NCBI GenBank assembly: GCA_973895155.1
Contig: OZ316895.1
Location: 21,514,001 to 21,578,000 of the forward strand
Direction: 5' to 3'
From: Marsupella aquatica
Taxonomy: Eukaryota > Marchantiophyta
Length of the DNA stretch: 64,000 bases
Under the pieces are notes generated by a model. That model was given only the letters and a program-made list of their open reading frames with translations, ran no database searches and was not told where the DNA came from. Position numbers and translations under genes: made by a program. Of this stretch, positions 36,621 to 50,679 are shown one piece after another (within the stretch, counting starts at the first letter, position 1; each line of letters begins with the position of its first letter).

Positions 36621-38756
36621 CGTGGAGGGGACGGGCTCGGCACAAGCCATCGTCAGGTGGCTCAATCCTGAGGGCTGCGCTGAACATTTCGACGATGGAG
36701 GTGGCCTCCGATATTCTGGGAAGATTTCCTGGGGTTTGACGGCGCGGGAGAGCCAGACGTGACCCATCTCCGGAGCGACAAAGTTCCCTACCCCCAACCT
36801 CCGGCTCCGTTTGTTTCCCCGTCGCCTCCCTACCGCCACCAAACTTGCTACAGTAATCGGCCTGCTCTTTTCCCTTCCCTTTCCCTCCATCTCCCTCGTT
36901 CGGACACATTCCTCTCTCTGACCCTTCCAGAAATCTCCAAAAGATTATTCGGATTGCATCTCCCTCTAGGTTGTTCTGGGGGTGTCACCAAAAAGTGTGC
37001 CAAGGAGGCACTTCATCTAAACTATAGCTCCTGTCAGTGATAAGGCCAAAGTTGTTCCTGGTTTGCCTTCAGGAGCACCAATTACCCTCATTTCTGATTT
37101 CTTCCATTGGATGGGAGACAAAATTGGACCCCTGGACATTTTTCTCGTAGGCCCAATTGTTAGGAGCTTACGAAGCTGGGTGGATGTCAAATCTTGCATT
37201 TGTTGAGCTTATGGACAGAATGTTTGACAACAGTATTCTAACTATTCCCTGGACTCAAATTTGGAATCATCTTCCTATGTAACAATGTACAAACTCTTGT
37301 AGTCTAGCCTATATTATGCTATAACCAACTACAAGTGCTAAACATGGCCAGTAGACTTCCTAAAGCACAACAACCATGGTTAGAAATAATGGCATTTCCC
37401 TGATATAGCACAACTCAAGAGGACCAATGTACAAAAGCCTAAACTCATTTGGATTAAAGTCTCTATTTCTATTCAACGAGAGTTGGGCTGGGGCATTTAT
37501 GGGGCAGTATGGGGAAGCACATTTGTGCCAGCGGTGCCCATTTTCTTCATCAATAACCAGGAAAAACAGCCAAACAAATCCAACGGTTATGGATCTTTCC
37601 CACCCAGGAGCTTTTTTGTATTGGGATCAAGGACAAAAAAATGAGGGATCCCTTATTATAATTGTAGATTCTATATAATTCATAAATAATACTGCCTAGA
37701 TTGGGACTCAACACAACCCAAGTTATAGACATGCTCACCCCAACTCTTTATTTTCTTTGGGGAGCAGGACGAGTAGTTGATGCGCACATTTGAGAGTAGA
37801 AGCTACAATCTTCCCCCGAACACACCACCATGGCCTTGTATTTGAATAGTGGAAGTGTAAAGCTTTGGCTTGCTGGGTAGACCATTTGGCAAAATTTAGT
37901 AAAAAATAAGCCGACAGTTCCTTATTATTTGTGTTCCGACTTGCTCCTACTTGGGCTGGTTGCCCTCCTGAGAACTGGGAGTGGGAGTACAATACTTTGT
38001 CGTACTGGACCCATGAGACCCAGAACAGACTAGTGCCAGATTTGTTGTTAGGGTTTGACGACATGCTTCAGCACACACTGGAGCTGTAGGTATGCTTTTC
38101 CAGGCAAATCTCCACTACACCGAGCAGGGAACAGTGGAGTATTGAGGTCCATTTGCACCGACTCAGGGTCTGCTGGAGAACGGAATTGATCGGTCGACAA
38201 GACGGTGGAGCGGATCCGAGGAGCTGGTAGGCTGAACTTCAATTTGACTCCCTGTGCTGTGTATTTTTTTAGATTTATGGACTGAGCTGCGAGCATGGAA
38301 AAGTAGGAGCTGTCATTCATTAATTATGCGTTCTTTCGTTCATAGCTTCATTGCTCGTTGGTGACTGGAGGGTAACCTCGTCCCAGATTGGACTTCTTTG
38401 ATAAAGCATCGGTCGAGTAGATGAAGCTGGGAAATGTGTGCTGAAATGGAGTAGCAGTAGCTGGGGTGTGATGTTCATGAGGAACGTAGGAAGGAATTGA
38501 GGTCAGGTTTACTTATTGCCGAAAGATTTTGGCTGAGAGTGGATTTCTGGACGAATCCATAGACGGGAGGCAGATGTAAATCGATTTGAGTGAGAGGATA
38601 TGTGGATTTGTTTCCTCTCGAATTGACATGATGTGTTCTGAATATTGTGGAGCAGGAAGATTTTCGGTCTTTTTAGTTGGAAAGTGACAGAAGCCTGTGC
38701 ACGAATTGGCAGCTGTGTTGCTAGTTATCTTTCTGAAGAGTGGAAAAGCAGGGGCG
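36621..38756. other. Region upstream of the ABCF3 gene
   Basis: The final part should hold the promoter and 5' UTR of the plus-strand ABCF3 gene. No conserved protein was recognised. A 90-codon ATG-initiated minus-strand frame at 38048-38320 runs divergently from ABCF3 but has no recognisable domain. The start of the ABCF3 transcript could not be placed. Confidence 0.4.
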
Positions 38757-41700
38757 ATGTCCGCCGTGGCGGACGGAGATGTGCAGACAGTTGTTTACAA
38801 CGTGTTAGGGCAGCGCGCAAAAGATGTGGATGAAACTATCCTGGATTACATAGTAAATGTGCTCAAGGATGAAGAATTTGAATTCGGATGGAAGGGAGAG
38901 GGTGCATTTGAAGCACTGGGCCCTCTTCTGGTCGACTCCGGTTGTGTTGAAGATGAGGCCGGGGCACGAATGGTATGCTCAGCTTCAGGCGGTCGTCTGT
39001 GTCTTTCATTTCTGTTCTCCCTTTCTCATAATTTTAGGGCTTGAAGTTTCCAGTTCTCAGTAAAAGTTGTTTGCCTAGATATCATGGACAGCCCTCCAAT
39101 TCTTTCAGTAATATCAATATGACTTGTAATTGTAGTCCAAACAATTGTAGTCCAAACAATGTTCAATTTGTAGCTCCTCTTTTCACAACTTTGACTATTA
39201 CCTCAAGCTAATTACGAAGGTTTCCAGCTATCGTGTGTTTGACCGTCATGAAGTAAAGGACTTCTGACACATCAGTGGGCCACTATAGTCTTTAGCCTGG
39301 TTGGTTGAGGCTGAGTCACGACATTCCTTTTACGAGACGTGTCATTATTACTTCTCTGAAAGATGATGCCATAGAAACAATCAACTTAACTCGGTGAATG
39401 AGAGATCCTGTTCCGATATGTTTCCGATAGGTTCAGTGCAGTGTCTTACTCGTCTCTAACAAGTAGTGTGTGTCTGGAAAAAAAGCCATGATCAAACCGT
39501 GCTAATCTAAAATGTGGGCAATTGGCTCACCGTGACATAGGTAAGCAGAGTCAACATCGCTTGTCTTGGCTCATTCGAGAATATGTCACATTTACGGATT
39601 GAACGAGTAGAAGATGTTCGTACATTCATTTTTTTCAGGAACAGCTTGAATGATTGGCTGCGTTGAACAGCCTTGTCTTTTGAGTGGGTATAAAATTAAA
39701 ATAAATCGGCAAGGACTGGATTTAGGATTGGATTTGAGCTCTTCTGAATAATGCCCATTTGGCAAGGGAACACTTCTTAACATGAAGTTTCGCAGTGTTA
39801 GGCTAATTAGTGTACTTCCACAGGCCTTCTGTGACAATGTTTCAGACTGTTTCTCCACGGGACTGGCCAATTGATAAGAGTTCCACGGGATTTTTACTGC
39901 AGGTTTGTGGCACACTTGCAGACAAATTCGGTGCAAGAAATGCAAAATCTCAGTCGCGAGGAGGTTTCAGGAAGTTAGAAACCTCGGTGAGAATGTCTGA
40001 TGGGATGCCAGAAACTGAGAACGTTAGTACAGCTGAGCCAACACAGACTCCACCGCAGATTTCTGAACGTGATCAGATAAAACTGGAGCGTCGCAGGAGA
40101 AAGGAGGAAAGACAAAGGCTGGTGAGGTTTTATATTCTCCACTTCTTGAATAAAAACATTAGAATGAAAATAACCTAATACAATTCGGTCAACAAAATTC
40201 CTTGACAAAAGCTTTTTGATCCAAAAAGCTGTGATCTTCTTCGAAGAATAAATACTCTCCAAACATCTCAGTTTTTTAAAACATTACGATGTTGTATGGA
40301 TTTAGTACTAAATGTTACTTAGATCTTGTATTTTGCAAAGTATGTACTGTATGAAATTTAGCATATCCACAGCTGGTCTCTAACATCGGAATTCTCACAA
40401 CAGCAAGACTATGAAGCCCACTTGGCCGCTGCTGAGGCAGCAGTTGCAGGAATGCCGGCAGTGATGGTAAACCATGGTGGTGTAGGAGAAGGCAGCGTTG
40501 CAAAGGATATTCGCCTCGAGAACTTCAGTATTTCATTAGGTGGAAAGGAACTCATAAATCAAGCTACGATAACTCTTGCTTATGGGCGGCGTTACGGTGA
40601 GTCGCGTTAGGCTAACCTGTGAAGTGAATTATGGTGTCCGGTCATTTTTTACGTTGTGTAATCAAATTTCAGGTGTTCAACTGCAGGTGCACAGTATCTG
40701 TCCACCCGATAGTTGTTGTCTTGAATTTTGCCCTTTTCGACACTTTCGCTCTTATATTAGCGCTGTGTATAAGTTCATGTGCTAAATGAGAGTGTGTATA
40801 TGTCTTCAATAGGCCTGGTGGGTAGAAACGGTACTGGGAAGACAACTCTCTTGAAGCACATGGCAGCACATGCAATTGATGGTATACCAAAGAATTGCCA
40901 AATCTTGCATGTTGAGCAGGAAGTTGTTGGTGATGATATTACGGTCATTCAGTGTGTCCTGAGCTCAGACATTGAGCGCACCCAACTTCTGGAAGAGGAA
41001 GCTCGTTTGATGGAACAGGTGACTGAAAAAGCTAGCAGGATTCTCGTAATTAATGGATGCCACGTTCGAGTTTGAGCCCTTAGTAAATTGCTGTGGCCAA
41101 ACCTTGGTTATAGAGTTACTATTCATTTTGCTGCCACAAGTGTTGTAAGTTTAACGACGTAAGTTTTACTGCGGGTTTAATTGTATTACATAGTTTACTT
41201 CCAAGCACAGCGCTTACCCACTTTTGGACCTGCTTGACATGGTAACAGAAAGATCCTATCTCAAGATTATCTCCTTCCAACAGTGTGGCTTCGGAAGTAC
41301 AAGCCAATGGCAAATCATCCTCTGGTGGTGATTTGAAGAGCGGGTCAGCGCAAGAAGCTGCGAACGATGACACCAGAGATCCAGTCTCTGATCGGCTTGC
41401 GCAAGTGTATAAAAGGCTAGAACTAATAGATGCATATTCTGCAGAAGCACGTGCAGCATCCATACTGGCGGTAAGTCCCTGTTTACTTTCTTAGAGGCAG
41501 GGGTAATCTTTTTCCTGTATGGAAGCGAAGGAAGGGCCATCCATCCTGGTGCAAGAAATTGAGTCTCTATTTTGTTTGTTCAGCCCTGCACGCACAACCT
41601 CAACTGATTGATTGAGAATGTGATTGCTCCTCATATTTTTCTTCTGCACCTGCAATGCTTTCTGGGTACCAATCGCTCTTAACCTCCAATTATAGGCATG

Positions 41701-44700
41701 CTGCATCTAAACAATTAACTCGAAATTAATAGCTACTGTCCTCGGGGCTTCATTCTGTTGTCCTTCCCTTGGGCTGCTGTGGTATTTGGATAAATCATCT
41801 CTCGAGAGAACTTTCATCTGTTACTTCGTCTCCGACAAAAATAAAGATTGACAATATTATGGTTCCTTGGGTGCTTTGCACATCTGAGTCATTTCTTCTA
41901 ATCATCGCACCTGAGAGGCACTGAATATTCCTGAACTGCCATAGCTTAATGCCGTCATGCTCTTTTTTTCAAATTTGCAGGGATTGAGCTTTGAGTCAGA
42001 TATGCAGCTGAGGAAAACAAAGACATTTTCTGGAGGTTGGCGTATGCGAATTGCTCTTGCTCGAGCACTGTTTATTGAGCCCGACCTCTTGTTACTTGAT
42101 GAACCTACGGTAAAATATATCACAATTGCTCCTCACAGTCTTCCCTTTTAGGAAGTGTAGTTTACTGAATATGTTTGTGTAAGATAATTTTGCTATCTTA
42201 AAATCCCTACGCGGACCCTTATTGGGTTTAATATTACATCAAGGAAATGCTTACTGACTCGGAAAGTTCATCATTCTAAAACATATTCTCAGTTGAAACT
42301 CCTGCAAAGTTTCCTCTCTTTCTTGCATTCCTCCACAAGTGCTCCAGCGGACCTTCTAGTCAGTCCAGCTCGCATATTTTCACAACTGAACTTTGAAGAT
42401 ACTAGACGAGCGCACATTCGTACTGCATAAATATGAGTGGCTTCGGTGAGGGTCTGTCAACCTGGAATTTCATTTAATGGACACTGTCAACTTACATGTT
42501 GCAGTCTTGCTGTTGATATGTGTAACAGAATCATCTGGATCTACATGCTGTGCTTTGGCTGGAATCCTATTTATTGAAATGGCCCAAGACACTTATTGTC
42601 GTGTCACATGCCCGTGAATTTTTAAATACGGTATGTCCTATTTGGAGAGTGGGAGAAAACTCTGAGATAAAATCTAGGATACGGGTTTTTGCATTAATTT
42701 CTGCCATCTTCTAGTGTTAGTATCTCCCACATCCGGAGATTCCTAACATGAGGTTTCTCTCTTTGTTTATGTAAGTTTTTATGGACCTAACATTTTTGTT
42801 ATGCTCTTTGACCTTTCGTCAATACTGCGTGCATGTTGCAAATGATGCAGGTTGTCACAGATGTATTGCACTTGCATGGGGAAAAGATTACAACATACAA
42901 GGGAGATTATGACACATTTGAACGAACAAGGGATGAACGGCTTCGAAATCAACAGAAAGCTCATGAAGCAAATGAGCGGACCCGGTCCCACATCCAGGTA
43001 AATTATTTTTCCCCTACACTGCTCCTGGTCATTGTATTGAGATAGAGCCCTCTGCACAGTTATGACCTAGTAGAACATCGTTGATCTCAATTGTTTTGGC
43101 AATGTATATTGATTGGTGTGCCGGCCCAAGTTACTTACACCTATCTTATTTCCATAGTGCAAATATTCACCACAGCTGTCTTGTTTTACAGGCCTTTGTG
43201 GATAAGTTCCGTTACAATGCAAAACGTGCATCTCTGGTCCAGTCGAGAATTAAGGTAAGCAGGTCAATTTTCTTGGTGGTGAGCACCTTCGACTTTTGAT
43301 TTTGTGAAAGGAGTGAAATCTTTATCTCGGACTCTAGGATTTTGGAGCTGGAGCTGACAAGGTTCTTGTGTTGTGGTTTGTCAGGCTTTGGAACGCATTG
43401 GTCATGTGGATGCAGTTGTCAATGATCCAGAGTGAGTATCTTTTCTAAAACGCAATAAGTGTAAATCCGAAGTTACCGAGTTAGATCGGAATCTCACTTA
43501 TTCATGTCTGAAACTAGGATCTTGTCTTCATCACAAATGTGGGTTGTCATGTCTCCAGCTACAAATTTGATTTTCCTACTCCAGAGGACAAGCCTGCCGC
43601 ACCAATCGTCAGTTTCAGGTCAGTGAGGTTTCTTAACTTGCGGCTATGGATTGTCCAATTATGTTATGGGAATTCATCTTTGTATTGTTGCAATGGTGGT
43701 GCATTTCGCTCAATAACCTATCTCCTGAATAGTTATTTTGTGAAAATGGCAGTGATGCTTCATTCGGATATCCCGGCGGCCCTACTCTATTTAAGAATTT
43801 GAATTTTGGGATTGACCTTGACAGCCGCTTAGCAAGTAAGTGTCATGTGGTGCTTAGCCCTAAAGTTTTTTCAGTTTCACGAAAGTCAACTCTTGTAGCG
43901 TTAGATAAATGTTACGTCCTAATGTTTCCTACAAATATTTGGCTACAGACGCCAGTCTGCACTCTTCCTTCTTCAAAATTATGCAGAAGTGATTGAAGAT
44001 TGTAACCGACCACTGTATTTTTATATATACGAGTCGCTTCAAATCTCAACTGTGTATTGGTTGTGTTGTGATGCAGTGGTGGGACCAAATGGCATTGGAA
44101 AGTCTACATTGTTAAAACTGATCTCAGGGGAGTTGGAACCTACCTCTGGGAGTGTCTTTCGCTCTGCCAAGGTAAGGAACATGGCAAACAATTACTTCTC
44201 TGTCCTGAGGTCAAGTCGATTAGCTTTCTTCAGTGGTACCTTTGCAAGTTTGGACATATTTGACTCTTTAATGTTTAGTACCGCTCGTGGTTTGCTGTTG
44301 TGAACGTCATGAAGGGAAGTCTTATTTCATGTTGACAACTTCATTGACATGGTCACAACTGAAACTAGGTTCGAATGGCAGTCTTCAGTCAGCATCACGT
44401 TGATGGGCTGGATCTCTCCTCAACGCCTCTCCTTTATATGATGCGGTGTTTTCCCGTGAGTTTCCATCTTGCCTACTGTTTTTTGCGTCTACAGTGTCCC
44501 CTGTTTGCACTATATGGGATCAGTAGTGTATTTATCTCAAGGGGTGTTGCATTTATTTGTGCCAAAGTTTGGCATTTACGGACTCATGATTGCCAATTTT
44601 CAATGTGCTTTCACCTGTAGCATAGTGCCATTAGATCTGTCAGTCCTGCCCAATATATCGTACCCCATCCTGTTAGATGTCTTAAGTGGCCAAACTGGGA

Positions 44701-46491
44701 CATCTGGGTGCCCAAGGGACCCAAGACATCATTTTTTCAAGTATTGTATAGTTTCTCTGTGGGATGGCAATGAAGTAAATGATCTGTTGTCATGATTTGT
44801 TTGATGCAACAGGGCGTGCCAGAACAAAAACTACGAGGTCATCTGGGTTCATTTGGTATATCTGGGAACCTGGCTCTGCAAGCAATGTACACTCTCTCAG
44901 GTATTCGTCCGAAATTCCACTGGTTAAAAACTTCGATCATCATGTCCGATCTCCATCTCTTGGGTATTAACAAGGAAGATGGAGATTGGACATACCAACT
45001 CAGGGTTATTATAAGCAAGAACCTATTCTCTACCTTCCAGTAATGCTTATAATAACGCTTAGTTGGTTGATCTCGAGTCGAAAATGTAGGTATAGTCGTC
45101 AAAAGAATATCAAGGCCGTGATAAAACTATAACCTTTGAGGAGTGCTTGGGAGGCAGTCCGACAACATTTGAAGGAATGCGGTCTATCTTCCTGTGGAAA
45201 TCTCCATCCCCGTCGTCTCCTTCCGGCCAAGCCCTAGCTTAATTTAAATATGCATTTAGAGTTTGGCTCTAGGTACACATGAATAGAGGATCACATCTAC
45301 ATAAGAGATTTTTTAAATACTGCAATATGCAGCATTTTAATAATGAGAACCAACCTTTTTAAGTTTTGTCTCAACCAGAGGCGAGATGTTAGAACTGAAC
45401 CTAGGCTCCTCCTTGCGATGGCAAACATCCTCTCGTCCGTTTCTCGCACACTTGGAAAAGGAGCCGGTAGGATGGCTGAACTTGCGATTAGGGCAGAAAG
45501 CCAAATTACGCCATTACTAGTCTACCGTTCTCCACTGCTTATTTGCGTCTAGTTACTAACGGAAGTTATTACTGTATACATTGTTGGTCCTATTGTCCGA
45601 CTGAAAAGTATATTCTCAGTCATTCCACATATTTTGAATCACTAACGAATTGAACATTTTGGTGCAGGTGGTCAGAAAAGTCGAGTAGCATTTGCCAAAA
45701 TTACTTTCCACAAGCCTCACATTCTTCTTCTTGATGAACCTTCAAACCATTTGGTAAAGTCCGGAACTTGCAGTTAAAGACCCCATCTTTCTATCGCATT
45801 CGTCTGCTGCCAATCGTATTGTGTCAACGCATAATCGTTGGACTTAAAAGTGTCAATGTGTATCTAGAGTCTAGTCGGTATCCTCTGCTATAGCATTTCC
45901 TGTCTGACGATCATGATAATATGCAGGACCTAGATGCTGTGGAGGCCCTCATTGGTGGACTTGCTATGTTCCAAGGAGGTGTTCTAATGGTTAGCTTGCA
46001 ACTCTCATCACTGCTTCATTTCTTTTTCTTCATTCTCTGTCTCCGTGTAAAGTGTTCCAAATCAGGCTTGTGTATGAGGCTCAACCGGAGCTCCTGCAAA
46101 CATATACCAAAAGTCTTAGAGGTCAAATGTCGTCGGTCAACAGTATGAATCAGTGGAACTTTCTAAGTGAGTCTTTAAGTTACTCTGCATCGAGTGCCAA
46201 ATGTGCTGAGTTGATTTTAGCTCTTGAATCCATTTGGGTCAGCCTTTTGTCGAACACAAGGCTTTAGTGCTTGAAATACAAGAAGGCTAGAAAGGCGCTG
46301 TATAAGTGGGTTCTTAAGCATCATTTATTCGACGAAGGTACTCACGGGGAATGTGCACTTTGTGTGAACAGGTTAGTCACGATGAGCATCTCATATCTGG
46401 AAGCGTGGATGAGCTGTGGGTAATATCGGAAGGAAAGGCAACCCCTTTCCACGGGACATTTAAAGAGTACAAGAAAACACTACGGGTGTAA
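38757..46491 (+). CDS. ABCF3: ABC-F ATPase, GCN20/ABCF3-like translation regulator
   Basis: Eighteen exons: 38757-38972, 39903-40121, 40404-40596, 40813-41018, 41249-41470, 41981-42109, 42529-42630, 42851-42997, 43192-43254, 43385-43431, 43559-43618, 43753-43835, 44077-44171, 44369-44455, 44813-44900, 45668-45753, 45927-45989, 46372-46491, giving 741 aa. It is soluble: no membrane segment is seen. The N-terminal GCN20-type region (1-145) ends in a charged [10 protein letters not shown] stretch. Domain 1 has Walker [10 protein letters not shown] (213-221), signature FSGGW (368-372) and Walker B LLLLDEPT. Domain 2 has GPNGIGKST (565-573), LSGGQ (651-655) and ILLLDEPS, with switch-His motifs VSHARE and VSHDEH. 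All ATPase residues are present. Yeast GCN20 and plant ABCF3 (GCN3) act with Gcn1 on ribosomes in Gcn2/eIF2alpha signalling, so the role is probably translational stress control. Length is close to that of plant ABCF3 proteins. Confidence 0.93.
44942..45067. repeat. Two back-to-back hairpins in ABCF3 intron 15
   Basis: Hairpin 1 (44942-44993) pairs 44942-44958 with 44977-44993 over 17 nt with one difference (a G-U pair in RNA), plus an inner CTTG/CAAG. Hairpin 2 (44994-45067) pairs 44994-45017 with 45044-45067 over 24 nt with two differences, around a 26-nt loop. The second starts on the base after the first ends. They lie 42 nt downstream of exon 15. Confidence 0.85.
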
Positions 46492-49400
46492 ATTTCTTGA
46501 TGACAAGTGTTTGTTGATTGCAAGCGCATCCTTGCCAAGTCCCACAGTTTCTGCTGGAGTTTTCCGACCATCCTTTCGAGGACCCGAAACGAGGAAATGC
46601 AGGAGGGAGATGTAGCACAGAAGATTCATTCCCAGGTGGAGTCAATCGGAATTTATCAATTAAAGGCCGTTTATGTACCTTATGCAATCTTTGAATCTCT
46701 ATAGAGCGTTCCCCTATGGAATCTTGCAGCTTTCCAACTGTGAGGTGGTTTCCGGAAAATATGTTCGGCAAGAGTGGGATGCATGTGGGAATGAGCTCGT
46801 AATTCAAGATCGCCACAAGTTTATACATTCAGAAAGTACATTAGGGGAACGTTCTACATGGAAGAGTCATACATTGTTCATAGAATCTCTGGTTCAAGTT
46901 CTGAGACTCATCTTATAGCCTGGGATGTTATCCTCTATGCGAGGAAAAACACTAATGCATGCAAATTTTTGACACGTAATCACGCTGTCCGGGAGATACC
47001 TTACATCGATAGCAGGCTGGGAGCTTTAAATTAGAGATTCAATGGGAAGAGTGCTCTACTGCAATCGAGGTTGAATAGTTGCCTTCTTATGCAACTCTCT
47101 GGACAAATAAGATGTTTGGGTACGCGTTCATATTTTGCCACATCCAAACAGATTTGTTCCGAAACCAGCCCATTGTGTGACTCTTGAAGTTTGAGTGTCT
47201 CCACCTTCTTATGATCAGTCGATGCTCGGGATTTAAGGGATCCATGAGGCTTCAGTAGCTTGCAGTTGTCTCATTACGTCTTATTAAGAATTTGTGAGTA
47301 GTTCATAGTTGAAGGAAGGCGGCAATCTACCTATGCTTTCTTGAATTTTGTGTCCTGACTACGAGGTTTGTTCAGTTAGGGCCGTGTCATCAACCTAGTA
47401 TCTTGACAGGTTCCTTCGTTGAAATAACCAGAAACGAAATCGGGAAGGCTTTCTTACAAGACTTATGACACTGTCATTTGACAGCCATTGAGGAATCCAT
47501 AACTTGTCAGAAAAGTGTTGGGCTATTCTCGTTTAGAGGGATCTTCCAAAAAGTTGAACTGAAATTTTCGTTCAACAAAGTTATTCCTGTCTCTTGCCCA
47601 AACCGCTTACTGTGTTACTCAATGTTGTTTGATTGGCATCAAGGCCTAATCGTGCCTTCCTCGGCATACTGGACCTTTTGGAAGGCTACTATGTGCTTCT
47701 CTTTGCTGCCAAATCGCATGTTTATAATACTTACTCTTGAACGAAAGGACGATACTCCATGATAATCAATTCTGGATTTAGGTGATGGATCTCAATTTTG
47801 CTCGAGGATTTTGGTCCTCACCCAGCCTAAGTTTTCGTCTTGCCTCTTCTTAGTTTCATTCTTTCTCCCCACAGATGGTTTATAGCCATTCGGACACCTT
47901 CAATCAGCACGAGTTCTCTTCCTGGGACAAGTAGTTGATGAATGGCTTTGGATTTTTCTCTGAACTCGTGTTGCACAACGTAGAAGCAGGAGCAGGCAAC
48001 CAATCGAGTGTTTTGCACCACTCCAAGAATGTTGAGGTTGAACGATGGTCTAGATGAGGATAGAGTTAAATATTGATCATTTCTCCTGTGAACTATGACA
48101 ATTTCATTTTATCATGGTTTCTAGTGGAATTCAAAAGGGGTAGGGTTCAAGAGTTTGGAGGCAAAAGTAAGAAATTCATGTTCCTTTAATATTTTAAGCC
48201 AAGTCTCCCATGGACAGTAGCATTGGACAAAATGCTCAAAGGGACTGTTCTAAAACATTACTTCTTACTCAAATCTGTGCTCAAATCACACTTCTCCTTC
48301 TAGAAATGTCACCTTTTTGGGTGTCAGAAAAGCTCCTGGTCCATCAAAGTCTTGAGGTCCAATGCTGTGATCCATCTGAGCATCAACTGAGTTATCTTTG
48401 ACAACAAGCACTGCACGCACTGTTCCTTTACATTTCCTTAACATGGGTCAAAGGGTTTGGGCTTTTAAACCACCAGTGGCCAGATTTCTCTCTTTTTTGC
48501 ACATTTCTTTCCTCTGGGGTGATACATTGCTCCACACTTTCTGGAGAAAGGTACTAAAAATGGTGAAACTTGGTGTATACAAGTTTTGTCATGAATAGCC
48601 GCCTTTAAAGTAAGATGTGAAGAAAAACACTTTGGAGTTTTTACTATTCCTTTCAAGACAAAACAGAATGGTGAAACCCACAAGCTGCTAAAATGATTTC
48701 GTGAAGATTACAAGGCATGAACCAATCTTAAAGTGTAAGGCAACCAGCAACAGAAATGATGTATCAACCCAAAAAGTTGAGAAAAATTAAATAAGAAAGC
48801 CATCGTGAGCAAAATCTTGACCCTGGTTGGAACTTACTAGTAATCACCTTTCTTTACTTCCCAAAAAACACTAGGCAACATTGCAATCTGCCCTATATAA
48901 GCGGGAAGTGTCCAACACTCTCCCTTCTTTTCTCATTCTATTCAATTTTTTTTCTCTAAAGTGCCAATCTGTTCCACGATTTGGGGGAAAATTTTACTGT
49001 TGATAGTGAAATTTGGTATCGTGCAGGTAACCCTAAGCTCTTGAAGGGGCAGCTGTGGTTTTTTAAAAATGAATCTCCAACAGGCAAGCCGGCATTACCT
49101 TTTGAAGAGGCATGGGCCCCTTTATGAAGGCTTTAGAACGTCAAATGAAGGGTGGATTGTTTTAGGTTTTTTCCAAGAAATTTTCATATGGGGACCTGCG
49201 AATCTTTTCATTGAAGGTGTCGATTGGGATGCTGTTGAAAAAGTTTCATTTTTGTTTTGTTCAGTCATCATATACTGTTTTATTGGGGAATAGACCACTC
49301 TGTACTTTTAACAGTATTTCCTGTCCTATTCTTCTTGTGACTTGATTTTATATTATATCCTTTCTGTCTTGTTGTGATTTCATTCCCTCGATTCGCATGA

Positions 49401-49779
49401 CACTTGTTGCTCTCAGCTAATTATACCTTTAATATCCATACTTTTGGGTTTTATGTCCTTTCTCTCAACTTTCCTTACCTTATTTGACCATTTTTCCTTA
49501 CGTGTTGGATCATTGTCCAAGAAAAGTAAAGACTGCACAGTTAAATATAAGATATATATTGGACCTCATGTCTGCACGTTTCCCTTTTGTATCGAAGAGA
49601 ATAATTTTAAAAGTAAACCTAAGTACTGCACAACAGAGAAAGCGCTTGATCAGGGTTTTGGTTAGTCCTTCCTACACCTTTCCCTTTTTCATAATAAAGT
49701 GGGTGCTTCTTTTCTTCACCAGGTGAATGAACCACAAAAGTAGAGCGAAGGACTCTAAAAAATAGAGTGACCAGAGTAA
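46492..49779. other. 3' flank of ABCF3 and gene-free stretch
   Basis: This should hold the ABCF3 3' UTR. No further conserved exon was found after the ABCF3 stop. A 74-codon ATG frame at 49069-49293 has no recognisable domain. Confidence 0.4.
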
Positions 49780-50040
49780 GCCCAAAAAGAGGTAATCAAA
49801 ATATATATACCATGCTATCAAAGGACAAAAAGTGCCTAACCAAGAGACAAGATACCAAAGGCCAGAGATGCTATACAGAGGAGAAAACCAGGGGACAACC
49901 CAGGGAAACCCCAAGAAGACCAAAGAGCCAAAAGCCCGGGAGACAACATCCCAAAGGCCAGAGACCCAATATCAGGGAGGCAACCAGGAAAAAACCCAAG
50001 AAGACCAAACAGCCGTAAAGCCTGAGGGTCCACAACAGTG
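49780..50040. repeat. Purine-rich repeat echoing the 8.9-9.3 kb block
   Basis: About two units of roughly 92 bp begin GACAAGATACCAAAGGCCAG (49849) and GACAACATCCCAAAGGCCAG (about 49940). They share CCCCAAGAAGACCAAAGAGC with the block at 8861-9330, so the two loci belong to one dispersed purine-rich family. Confidence 0.6.
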
Positions 50041-50679
50041 GCAAAAGAACTAAAACCTACAAACTGAGCAACAAACTAAAAAGCCTGGTATATTACTAAA
50101 GTAAACCGCATAAGAGGGTCCCAAAGAGAAACACTCAAAAGGCTACCTGATGAACAAATTATAAATGAAGTTTGTTTGTTTATTTTCAAATTGAAATCCT
50201 TGTTCATGGCCAGTACAAGTGAATCCCACATAGTCGCAAGGAGCAAAGAGAACCCTCACTTAGTACTCCCCCCAAAATCCAAGTCTGAAATCACAATGAA
50301 ATAAGGACCACGGAGTGCAATAGCAAGAGGAGTTTTCTTTGCGATCTCTTCACTATCTCTATCAAACTTCCAATATTCTCCCACTTCTATTGTCATTGCC
50401 TTCTAGGCATTCTATTTATTCCCGTATTCATTGGCAACTTAAAGATTGACTCCGACCAGTCAAGAATGGATGTTTTGGAAGCAAAAGAGAAAGAGAAATC
50501 TAAAGATAGAAGTTTTCACTATCTTTCTCAGAAATTGTCAAGAATCTGAATTCTGGAGCAAGAGATAACAAGGTTAAATGGCCAACTGACTACTAGTTTT
50601 GTTTATTTTTCTACAAGTTAGCCTCACTTAGGTACAGAGTAGCCTGGGCAGAGATAATGAATTCTTTCTTTCCTACCAG
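50041..50679. other. Intergenic stretch, nothing recognised
   Basis: No gene or repeat could be defined. Sequence composition is AT-rich and similar to its surroundings. Confidence 0.35.

Noticed and set aside
35783-36909. Several long minus-strand frames with repeated GSPSPPH-type peptides
   Set aside because: They are translations of the GC-rich minisatellite; the same phrases recur in different frames.
38048-38320. 90-codon ATG frame divergent from ABCF3
   Set aside because: It has a real ATG and balanced composition, but no recognised domain, no spliced partner exons and no similarity I can name.
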